NCBI GenBank assembly: GCA_004557855.1
Contig: SFFJ01000019.1
Span: forward strand, 1-33,766
Length of the DNA: 33,766 bases
DNA from: Oscillospiraceae bacterium
GTDB taxonomy: Bacteria; Bacillota; Clostridia; Oscillospirales; Ruminococcaceae
Direction of reading: 5' to 3'
Below the pieces are notes generated by a model. It ran no database searches. It was not told where the DNA came from and saw only the letters and a list, made by a program, of their open reading frames with translations. Of the stretch, positions 28,017 through 33,766 are shown piece after piece. The position numbers and the translations under genes are program-made. Every line of letters begins with the position of its first letter. Positions within the stretch are counted from its first letter, which is position 1.

Positions 28017-29030
28017 ATGAGTAAGGTGTTCATCCCGGCAGGCTACCGCAGCTGCCTTTCGCTCTACGATACCCAAAAGGCCATCAGCCTCATCAAGCGG
28101 GTGTTCGAGGACACCCTCTGCGGCAATCTCAATTTGAGCCGTGTCTCGGCGCCGCTTTTCGTGGAGGCCTCCACCGGCCTCAATGACGACTTGAACGGCG
28201 TGGAACGCCCTGTCTCCTTTGACGTCCCCGATATCGGCCGGGATGCGCAGGTGGTCCATTCGCTGGCCAAATGGAAGCGGCTGGCGCTGTACCGCTACGG
28301 CTTTCGCCCCGATAAGGGCCTCTACACCGATATGAACGCCATCCGCCGGGACGAAACGCTGGATAACATCCATTCCATTTATGTGGATCAGTGGGACTGG
28401 GAAAAGGTCATCACCCCCGAGGAGCGCAATCGGCAATATCTCATGGCCACGGTGCAAAGCATCGTCGATGCCATCGTCTCCACCCGGCGCACCCTGCGGG
28501 CCATCTACCCGCAGCTCAATACCGTCCCGGACCTTGTGGAAACGGTCACCTTCATCACCACGCAGGAGCTGGAGGACCGCTACCCCGACCTCACCCCCAA
28601 GGAGCGCGAAAACGCCATCACAAGGGAATACGGCACCGTTTTCCTCATGCAGATCGGCGGAGCGCTGCGCAGCGGCAAGCCCCATGACGGCCGCGCCCCC
28701 GACTACGATGACTGGACGCTCAACGGCGACCTGCTGGTATATAACCGGGTGCTGGATACCGCCTTCGAGCTTTCCTCCATGGGCATCCGGGTGGACCCCG
28801 CCGCATTGGAGCGCCAGCTGAAGCTTTCCGGCTGCGAAAGCCGCCGCACCCTGCCCTTCCACCGTATGCTGCTTTCCGGCGAGCTCCCCCTCACCATCGG
28901 CGGCGGTATCGGGCAGTCCCGGCTGTGCATGTTCCTCATGGGCACCGCCCACATCGGCGAGGTCCAGTCCTCTGTCTGGGACGATGACACCGTAAAACAG
29001 TGCGAAGCGGCAGGTATCATCCTGCTGTAA
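28017..29030 (+). CDS. asnA: aspartate--ammonia ligase
   Basis: 337-residue cytoplasmic asparagine synthetase A, which makes asparagine from aspartate, ammonia and ATP on a class II tRNA-synthetase-like fold. The N-terminal region LYDTQKAISLIKRVFEDTLCGNLNLSRVSAPLFV, GLNDDLNGVERPVSFDV, the Y-G-F segment ALYRYGFRPDKGLYTDMNAIRRDE, IHSIYVDQWDWEKVI, and the C-terminal TIGGGIGQSRLCMFLMGTAHIGEVQ (motif 3) are all present, at family length (about 330). Start MSKVFIPAGYRS at 28017 after AAGGAG; the frame is open back to 27951 across the promoter. Monocistronic. Confidence 0.96.
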   Translation: MSKVFIPAGYRSCLSLYDTQKAISLIKRVFEDTLCGNLNLSRVSAPLFVEASTGLNDDLNGVERPVSFDVPDIGRDAQVVHSLAKWKRLALYRYGFRPDKGLYTDMNAIRRDETLDNIHSIYVDQWDWEKVITPEERNRQYLMATVQSIVDAIVSTRRTLRAIYPQLNTVPDLVETVTFITTQELEDRYPDLTPKERENAITREYGTVFLMQIGGALRSGKPHDGRAPDYDDWTLNGDLLVYNRVLDTAFELSSMGIRVDPAALERQLKLSGCESRRTLPFHRMLLSGELPLTIGGGIGQSRLCMFLMGTAHIGEVQSSVWDDDTVKQCEAAGIILL

Positions 29031-29035
29031 AATGG

Positions 29036-29066
29036 GGTGAGCTGTCCTCCGGGATGGCTCACCTTT
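29036..29066 (+). terminator. intrinsic terminator after asnA
   Basis: GGTGAGC (29036-29042) and GCTCACC (29057-29063) form a 7-bp stem, followed by TTTATC. Confidence 0.7.
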
Positions 29067-29123
29067 ATCATCTTCGCATATTCCCCCTCTCCCTGCCATA
29101 ATAAAAAGGGGAGGGGGATTGCC

Positions 29124-29600
29124 ATGAAAAGAGCCGTTATCATGCTGCTGGCACTGCTGTGCTGCGCCGCCTGCGGCAGGGGGGAGCCGCCATCGCCCGC
29201 CACCCTGCGGGCGGATACCACCCCGGAGAGCCTGATCGAGGAGCTGACGCAGCGGTACGACCTGCCGGAAAGCCTGCTGCTGCAAAGTGCGGCCGACCTG
29301 GCGGCACTGCTGCAAATCAAGGAAAAAGCCCTGCTTTCGGGCTGCGGACGCATCGCCATTGAGGAGGGGAACCCCTGCCAGCTGCTGCTGGTGCAGGCCG
29401 CCCCCGGCAAGGCGGAAGCGGCCACCGCCGCCCTGCAAAAGCGGCTGGAGACCGTCCGACAGGCGTTTTCCGGCTCCCCGGCAGCGCAGTCGGGGCAGGT
29501 CATCACCGCCGGGGATTACGCCCTGCTCATCATCACCCCGGCAGGGGACGCCGCAGCGGTGCGGCAGGAGGTCACGGGCTTTTTTACCGGGGCGGAATAA
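29124..29600 (+). CDS. DUF4358-type lipoprotein
   Basis: 158 residues. N-terminus MKRAVIMLLALLCCAACGRG is a lipoprotein signal with the modified Cys probably C17 (C-A-A-C), so the protein is membrane-anchored outside the cell. The remainder is a small alpha/beta domain: ESLIEELTQRYDLPESLLLQSAADLAALLQIKE, CQLLLVQAAPGKAEAATAALQKRLETVRQAF, and SGQVITAGDYALLIITPAGDAAAVRQEV, which follows the DUF4358 outline. Function unknown. GGGGAGGGGG lies just upstream of the ATG. The SRP RNA promoter begins just after its stop. Confidence 0.7.
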   Translation: MKRAVIMLLALLCCAACGRGEPPSPATLRADTTPESLIEELTQRYDLPESLLLQSAADLAALLQIKEKALLSGCGRIAIEEGNPCQLLLVQAAPGKAEAATAALQKRLETVRQAFSGSPAAQSGQVITAGDYALLIITPAGDAAAVRQEVTGFFTGAE

Positions 29601-29613
29601 GGAGAAAAAATGG

Positions 29614-29642
29614 TTGCACACGGGCCGGAATTCGTGTATAAT
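29614..29642 (+). promoter_or_regulatory. promoter of the SRP RNA
   Basis: -35 TTGCAC (29614-29619), 17-nt spacer, -10 TATAAT (29637-29642). Start near 29649. Confidence 0.75.
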
Positions 29643-29648
29643 AATTTA

Positions 29649-29815
29649 GTAGGCCATGACAGGTCGTGCAAAGGCAGCCTTTGTCATGCGGAAATCTGGT
29701 CCTGTGCGACGCAGTGCTGTGAACCATGTCAGGCGGGGAACCGAGCAGCATTAAGCAGTATTTGCGGGTGCCGCAGCCAACCGGGTTTCCGTATGATAAA
29801 GGCTGTCTTTCATTT
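29649..29815 (+). ncRNA. ffs: signal recognition particle RNA
   Basis: The conserved Ffh-binding domain is seen at 29728-29760 (GTCAGGCGGGGAACCGAGCAGC, as two blocks GTCAGGCGGGGAA and CCGAGCAGCA). It is closed by a long helix: 29670-29699 pairs with 29781-29810 over 30 positions, all differences being G-U wobbles. The RNA guides secretory proteins with Ffh. Exact ends are estimates. No terminator is seen before dnaX, so the same transcript may run on into dnaX. Confidence 0.85.
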
Positions 29816-29836
29816 TACGGGAAAGGGGAAAACGGG

Positions 29837-31474
29837 ATGTATCAGGCATTATACCGCAAGTGGCGCCCCCGCACCTTCGAGGAAGTCGTGGGGCAGGAGC
29901 ACATCACCACCACGCTGAAAAACGAGATGATACAGGGAAAGCCCGCCCACGCCTATCTGCTGATGGGCAGCCGGGGCACCGGCAAAACCACCTGCGCCAA
30001 GCTCATCGCCAAGGCTGTGAACTGCCAAAGACCGGTAGGCGGCAGCCCCTGCGGGGAATGTGACTGCTGCCGCGGGGTGGATAACGGCAGTCTGGTGGAT
30101 GTTGTGGAGATCGATGCCGCCAGCAATAACGGCGTCGATAACATCCGCGACCTGCGGGAGGAAGCCGTTTTCCTGCCCAATATCGCAAAATACCGGGTCT
30201 ATATCATCGATGAGGCCCATATGCTTTCGGGCGGGGCGGTCAATGCCCTGCTGAAAATCATGGAGGAGCCGCCGGAGCACGTCATCTTCATTCTGGCCAC
30301 CACCGAGGTCCACAAGATCCCGGCCACCATCCAGTCCCGCTGCCAGCGCTTCGATTTTAAGCGCATCGCCCCGGAGGTCATCCGGGACAGGCTTTTGTAC
30401 ATCGCCGGGCAGGAGGACATGACCCTCACCGAGGAGGCCGCCGCCCTTATCGCCCGCATCGCCGATGGCGGAATGCGTGACGCCCTTTCGCTTTTGGATC
30501 TCTGCTGGGCGCACGCCCGGGATATCACCGTGGAAACGGTCAGCGAAGCGGCCGGGCTGGTCGGGCAGGATTATCTTTTTGAAATAGCCGAAGCCGCCGC
30601 AGCCGGGGATTTTACCGGTGCCATGGATGCCATGGAGCGACTGACGGGACAGGCCGTGGAATATGACCGCCTGTGCAGTCAGCTGGTGGGACACTACCGC
30701 AATCTTCTGGTGGCGGCCACCGCCCGTGACCCCGAGCAGCTGATCGTCTGCTTGCCGCAGACGCTGGAGCAGTATAAAAAACAGGCGGCGTCCTTTACCC
30801 CTGCCGCCCTCATGGATGCCATCCGTACCCTGCAGGATACGCAGGCGGCCATGAGCCGCAGCACCAGCCGCCGGGCCGAAATGGAGCTTGCCCTCTTAAA
30901 GATCAGCGACCGCCGGGTAAGCCCCAGCCGGGAGGCGCTTGTCGCCCGCATCGAGGAGCTGGAGGCGAAGCTCAACCGCCTTATGGCGGAGGGCATCCGC
31001 CCCGCCCCGCAGCCCGCCCCGCAGCCCGCCCCGCAGCCGGTTCCGCAACCGACACCGCAGCCGGTTTCGCAGCAGGAGCCGCAGCAGGTCACCCTGCCCG
31101 GCACACCGCCCCCCGTCCCGCCCGCCAAGGAGGACCTGCCGGTGGAGCCGATGCCGGAGGAACGGTGGCTTCAGGTGCTGGAGCGTCTTAATGTCATCAA
31201 TAAAATGCTGGCGGGCGCCTTGCAGGGAAGCGGTGCCTACCTGCGCGGGCAGACCGTCCTGATCCGCTGCGAAAACCCCATTTTCCTGGAGATGATGCGC
31301 AGCAATGAGTTTACCCGCCAAAGCCTCAAGCGTGCCATCGCCGAGGTCACCGGCATGAAATACGGCGTAGGCCCCTACACGCCGGCCGCACCGCCCGCCG
31401 CCCCGCAAAGCTCCCCCCTGGAGGAGCTGGCACGGCAGGCCGAGGGGCTGGGCATCCCCGTTACCAGAGAATAA
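29837..31474 (+). CDS. dnaX: DNA polymerase III subunit tau/gamma
   Basis: 545-residue clamp-loader ATPase. Start MYQALYRKWRPRTFEEVVGQEHI at 29837 after GGGAAAACGGG; an earlier frame from 29726 crosses the SRP RNA. Walker A GSRGTGKT (44-51), Zn-binding Cys (CQR, CGECDCC), Walker B DEAHML, and Sensor I ATTEVHKIPATIQSRCQRFDF. After domain III a Pro/Gln repeat (APQPAPQPAPQP and on, about residues 388-416) links to the tau C-terminus. The A6 run in the gene is not in a canonical slippery frame. Followed by ybaB (29 nt) and recR, the usual order. Confidence 0.95.
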   Translation: MYQALYRKWRPRTFEEVVGQEHITTTLKNEMIQGKPAHAYLLMGSRGTGKTTCAKLIAKAVNCQRPVGGSPCGECDCCRGVDNGSLVDVVEIDAASNNGVDNIRDLREEAVFLPNIAKYRVYIIDEAHMLSGGAVNALLKIMEEPPEHVIFILATTEVHKIPATIQSRCQRFDFKRIAPEVIRDRLLYIAGQEDMTLTEEAAALIARIADGGMRDALSLLDLCWAHARDITVETVSEAAGLVGQDYLFEIAEAAAAGDFTGAMDAMERLTGQAVEYDRLCSQLVGHYRNLLVAATARDPEQLIVCLPQTLEQYKKQAASFTPAALMDAIRTLQDTQAAMSRSTSRRAEMELALLKISDRRVSPSREALVARIEELEAKLNRLMAEGIRPAPQPAPQPAPQPVPQPTPQPVSQQEPQQVTLPGTPPPVPPAKEDLPVEPMPEERWLQVLERLNVINKMLAGALQGSGAYLRGQTVLIRCENPIFLEMMRSNEFTRQSLKRAIAEVTGMKYGVGPYTPAAPPAAPQSSPLEELARQAEGLGIPVTRE

Positions 31475-31503
31475 AAACCACATACCGATAAAGGAGACTA
31501 CAC

Positions 31504-31842
31504 ATGAAAGCAAGAATTCCGCAGGGCGCCGGCGGCGCCGGAAATATGAACCAGATGATGCAGAGAATGCAGAAGATGCAGGAGGAAATGACCCGCGCGC
31601 AGGCCGAGCTGGAGGAAAAGGTCTACCATGTTTCCGCCGGCGGCGGGAATATCGAAGTGGAGATCAACGGTAAAAAGGAGATCACCGCCGTGACCCTGAA
31701 GCCCGAGGTCGTCGACCCCGATGACATCGAGTTTTTGCAGGACCTCATCCGGGAGGGCGTCAATGAAGCCATCCGTGCCTGCAATGCCGATGCCGAGCAG
31801 ACCATCGGCGCCATCACCGGCGGGCTGGAGCTCGGCCTGTAA
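31504..31842 (+). CDS. ybaB: YbaB/EbfC family nucleoid-associated protein
   Basis: 112-residue DNA-binding dimer. MNQMMQRMQKMQEEMTRAQAELEEK is the long N-terminal helix; VYHVSAGGGNIEVEINGKKEITAVTLKPEVVDPDDIEFLQDLI is the beta core, followed by the C-terminal helix. AAGGAG precedes the ATG. It sits between dnaX and recR in the standard dnaX-ybaB-recR operon, which links it to recombination and replication. Confidence 0.93.
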   Translation: MKARIPQGAGGAGNMNQMMQRMQKMQEEMTRAQAELEEKVYHVSAGGGNIEVEINGKKEITAVTLKPEVVDPDDIEFLQDLIREGVNEAIRACNADAEQTIGAITGGLELGL

Positions 31843-31874
31843 TTCACTTTGACCGATAGGGGGGAAGGGATCGC

Positions 31875-32474
31875 ATGGATTCCACCGCAGCGCCGCTGCA
31901 AAAGCTCATCGAGCAGTTTGCCCGCTTGCCGGGCGTCGGCCGTAAGATGGCCCAGCGGTTCGCCTTTTATGTATTAGACCTGCCGGAGGATAAGGCAAAG
32001 GAATTTTCCTCCGCTATTCTGGAGGCCAAAAGCAAAATAAAAAAATGTGCGGTCTGCGGCAATTTTACCGAGGGCGAATTATGCCCCATCTGCTCCGCCA
32101 AGGGTCGGGATACCTCCCTCATCTGCGTGGTGGAGGACCCCCGGGATGTCCTTGCCTTCGAGCGTACCCGGGAGTATAACGGCGTCTACCATGTGCTGCA
32201 CGGGCTCATCTCCCCCATGGACGGCATCGGCCCCGACCAGCTCACCATCAAGGAGCTGCTTGCCCGCATCGGCAAGGGGGAGGTCACCGAGGTCATTATG
32301 GCCACCAACCCCACCGTGGAGGGCGAAGCGACCGCCATGTATATCGCAAAGCTGCTCAAGCCGCTGGGGGTCAAGGTCAGCCGGCTTGCCTACGGCATCC
32401 CCGTGGGCGGCAACCTGGAATACGCCGATGAGGTGACCCTCTGGCGCGCTATGGAGGGCCGCAGCGAGCTATAA
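31875..32474 (+). CDS. recR: recombination protein RecR
   Basis: 199-residue DNA repair protein of the RecFOR pathway. The helix-hairpin-helix LPGVGRKMAQRFAFYVL is at residues 18-36, the zinc motif CAVCGNFTEGELCPIC at about 57-72, and the Toprim domain starts at ICVVEDPRDVLAFERT and ends with KVSRLAYGIPVGGNLEYADEVTL. Full length for the family. Start ATG 31875 after GGGGGAAGGG. Last gene of the dnaX operon; the smpB promoter lies immediately after its stop. Confidence 0.95.
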   Translation: MDSTAAPLQKLIEQFARLPGVGRKMAQRFAFYVLDLPEDKAKEFSSAILEAKSKIKKCAVCGNFTEGELCPICSAKGRDTSLICVVEDPRDVLAFERTREYNGVYHVLHGLISPMDGIGPDQLTIKELLARIGKGEVTEVIMATNPTVEGEATAMYIAKLLKPLGVKVSRLAYGIPVGGNLEYADEVTLWRAMEGRSEL

Positions 32475-32478
32475 CCTC

Positions 32479-32506
32479 TTGACAAATTCTCAAATTGTGC
32501 TATCAT
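32479..32506 (+). promoter_or_regulatory. sigma-A promoter of smpB
   Basis: -35 TTGACA (32479-32484), 16-nt spacer, -10 TATCAT (32501-32506). Confidence 0.65.
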
Positions 32507-32540
32507 AAAAAATCCACAAAGGGGAAAGGAGTGACCGTGC

Positions 32541-33008
32541 ATGGCAGAAAAGAAGGGCATCAAGCAAATCGCCGTCAACCGTCAGGCACGGCACGAATAC
32601 TTTGTGGAGGAAACGATGGAGGCCGGCATCGAGCTGTTCGGCACCGAGGTAAAAAGCCTGCGAAACGGCGGCCTCAACCTCAAGGACAGCTGGTGCAGCT
32701 TCGAAAAAGGGGAGCTGTTCGTGCGTCAGATGCACATCAGCCCCTACGAAAAAGGCAACATCTTCAACCGTGACCCGCTGCGTCCCAAAAAGCTGCTGCT
32801 CCACCGCCGGGAGCTCAACCGCCTGTACGGGCTGGTCAAGCAGCAGCAGGGGCTTACCCTCATCCCGCTGCAGGCGTATTTTAAGGGCAGCCGGGTCAAA
32901 ATAGAGCTGGGCGTCTGCCGCGGCAAGAAGCTCTACGATAAGCGGGCCGATGCCGCCAAACGGGATGCCAAAAGGGACATCGAGCGTGCCATGCGCGGCC
33001 GCGGTTAA
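32541..33008 (+). CDS. smpB: SsrA-binding protein SmpB
   Basis: 155-residue protein that carries tmRNA to stalled ribosomes. QIAVNRQARHEYFVEETMEAGIELFGTEVKSLRNGGLNLKDS is the conserved N-terminus, the central HISPYEKGN and LRPKKLLLHRREL the barrel, and the C-terminal LGVCRGKKLYDKRADAAKRDAKRDIERAM the basic tail that enters the mRNA channel. AAAGGAG precedes the ATG. It lies 17 nt before its RNA partner ssrA, an arrangement common in Firmicutes. Confidence 0.96.
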   Translation: MAEKKGIKQIAVNRQARHEYFVEETMEAGIELFGTEVKSLRNGGLNLKDSWCSFEKGELFVRQMHISPYEKGNIFNRDPLRPKKLLLHRRELNRLYGLVKQQQGLTLIPLQAYFKGSRVKIELGVCRGKKLYDKRADAAKRDAKRDIERAMRGRG

Positions 33009-33024
33009 ATGAAAAAGTGAATAC

Positions 33025-33369
33025 GGGGGCGTACCGGTTTCGACGGGGATCGAGAAACAGGGTAAGCGAGTAGAGGCGCTCGACCTCTATAAAACGGGCA
33101 ACTTAAAGATAAACGCTAACACTGATTACGCGTACGCTGCTTAATTAAGCAGCCGTCCGACTGCGGAGGACCACGGCCGCAGGAGGGCGTCGATGAGTGG
33201 TGAACGATCACAGGCAGTGCTCCGGGCCCGTGATTGTATCGGGAGCTACTGAAGTCTGCAGCCTGCTGTCCGGCGGCAGACAGAGGGAATGTTAAAGGAA
33301 CAGCTACACTCGTAGAAAGCCGTGCGGACTGGTTTTCGGACAGGAGTTCGACTCTCCTCGCCTCCACCA
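33025..33369 (+). ncRNA. ssrA: transfer-messenger RNA
   Basis: Starts GGGGGCGTACCGGTTTCGAC and ends TCGCCTCCACCA, the universal tmRNA ends; the acceptor GGGGGCG pairs with CGCCTCC. The tag reading frame is most likely 33115-33144: Ala-Asn-Thr-Asp-Tyr-Ala-Tyr-Ala-Ala-stop (ANTDYAYAA), with TAATTAA at its end. CCA is encoded. It rescues ribosomes with SmpB, encoded just upstream. The 3' end is a frequent integration target for genomic islands. Confidence 0.95.
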
Positions 33370-33443
33370 AACAGGTATTGGACGAACACCTACTTTTTCA
33401 GCGGCGGTTTCGCCGTGAAGTGTTTGCTCTGATCCACAACAGA

Positions 33444-33483
33444 AAAGCGCCGTCTTGGAAGTGATCCCGAGACGGCGCTTTTG
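33444..33483 (+). terminator. intrinsic terminator after ssrA
   Basis: AAAGCGCCGTCT (33444-33455) and AGACGGCGCTTT (33470-33481) form a perfect 12-bp stem. Confidence 0.85.
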
Positions 33484-33525
33484 CCATTTTGCTTGGCATG
33501 GTATATTTCCTGTTTTATGCGATAT

Positions 33526-33602
33526 ACTAATTAGTGGAATCTGCCTTCGGCCTGCGTTTTAGTTTGCTGTTACCTGAAACGCATTAAACAGCGGCAGATT
33601 CC
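33526..33602. repeat. nested palindromes before the recombinase fragment
   Basis: ACTAATTAGT (33526-33535, 10-bp palindrome) is followed by GGAATCTGCC (33536-33545) paired with GGCAGATTCC (33593-33602). Inside are GCGTTT/AAACGC (33554-33559/33577-33582) and GCTGTT/AACAGC (33566-33571/33587-33592). The last two stems are interlocked and cannot both form at once with the other. Function unknown; an attachment site or remnant of an element end is possible. Confidence 0.6.
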
Positions 33603-33766
33603 TTTACATATGCTGAACGCAACAATATGACCATCGTTGGAACGTATATTGACCGGGCATTATCTGCAAAAACGGCAGATCGACCGGAGTTCCAGCACAT
33701 GATCAAGGACAGCGCAAAAGAGCTGTTTGAGATTGTCCTTGTATGGAAGCTCGACCGCTTTTCCCG
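33588..33766 (+). pseudogene. serine recombinase fragment, 5'-truncated, runs off the right edge
   Basis: Open from 33588 (after TAA 33585-33587) to the edge. From YAERNNMTIVGTYIDRAL through SAKTADRPEFQHMIKDSAKE to IVLVWKLDRFSR it matches the resolvase domain of large serine recombinases from clostridial mobile elements. The preceding part, which should hold the catalytic Ser in a YxRxS motif some 30 residues before YAERNN, is missing; upstream bases show a stop and the palindromes instead. ATG 33627 could serve as a start but would still lack the Ser. The 3' part is outside the window. Probably a decayed or rearranged element end. Confidence 0.8.

Noticed and set aside
30772..30790. A6 run in dnaX as a programmed frameshift site for gamma
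   Set aside because: The run is in phase TAT-AAA-AAA-CAG, which does not make a canonical slippery heptamer, and no stimulatory hairpin was evident.

Overview
The window looks like a chromosomal segment of a GC-rich, spore-forming clostridium, most like the Oscillospiraceae/Ruminococcaceae. The case rests on gene content: the cotJ spore-coat operon, an intact pro-sigma-K gene, rapZ, FeoA/FeoB, lone ECF substrate subunits (FolT, ThiT), an SRP RNA just upstream of dnaX-ybaB-recR, and smpB next to ssrA. Species cannot be fixed without a search. Most of it is ordinary core genome. Both edges look accessory: at the left cotJC is cut short by foreign-looking DNA, and at the right, beyond ssrA, there is a serine-recombinase fragment without its catalytic N-terminus.

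Layout. 1-991: cotJA-cotJB-cotJC' (minus). 1063-2610: DEAD-box RNA helicase with its promoter and a structured leader, plus a DUF6472-type small protein. 2657-5701: a small unknown gene, then an LTA-synthase-like membrane sulfatase with a folate-type ECF S component. 5884-9736: rapZ (minus), divergent from a glycosyltransferase overlapping a class B PBP. 10020-12831: TPP-riboswitch-controlled thiT, a HAD phosphatase on a back-to-back promoter, and a PfkB-type sugar-phosphate kinase. 13072-15436: feoA-feoB plus a 48-residue Cys-rich membrane protein. 15771-17748: sigK, a DUF1643 gene, a DtxR/MntR-type regulator and tRNA-Thr(CGT). 17883-23052: DD-carboxypeptidase, Na/Pi symporter with PhoU domain, and a CrtO-like acyltransferase overlapping an MGDG-synthase-like glycosyltransferase. 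23095-26051: two paralogous Cys/Gly-rich small membrane proteins and a ClpC-type unfoldase. 26235-29600: FlK-like thioesterase, DUF3810 protein, asnA and a DUF4358 lipoprotein. 29614-33369: SRP RNA, dnaX, ybaB, recR, smpB, ssrA. 33485-33766: hairpin-rich DNA and the recombinase fragment.

The strongest unexplained signal is a family of intergenic nested-hairpin elements. Six copies (1128-1212, 5766-5879, 9757-9839, 11571-11648, 15579-15665, 27813-27904) share one plan: an outer stem of 8-14 bp enclosing exactly three hairpins, usually 7-9 bp with 3-nt loops, packed with few or no unpaired junction bases. The arm sequences differ between copies but pairing is kept. There are two outer-stem classes (GGGCGCAGCCC and CGGCCCGCAGGGC), a degenerate class II copy near 26077-26153, and a third related class at 2906-2977 and 23638-23719. 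That is about nine copies in 34 kb, all between genes. One sits inside the predicted 5' leader of the RNA helicase.

Functionally the window joins envelope biogenesis (LTA-synthase-like protein, PBP, DD-carboxypeptidase, glycolipid synthesis), metal and vitamin uptake with visible control (TPP riboswitch, DtxR-type regulator, palindrome on the feo promoter), sporulation (cotJ, sigK, possibly the Cys-rich pair), and ribosome rescue/replication housekeeping.
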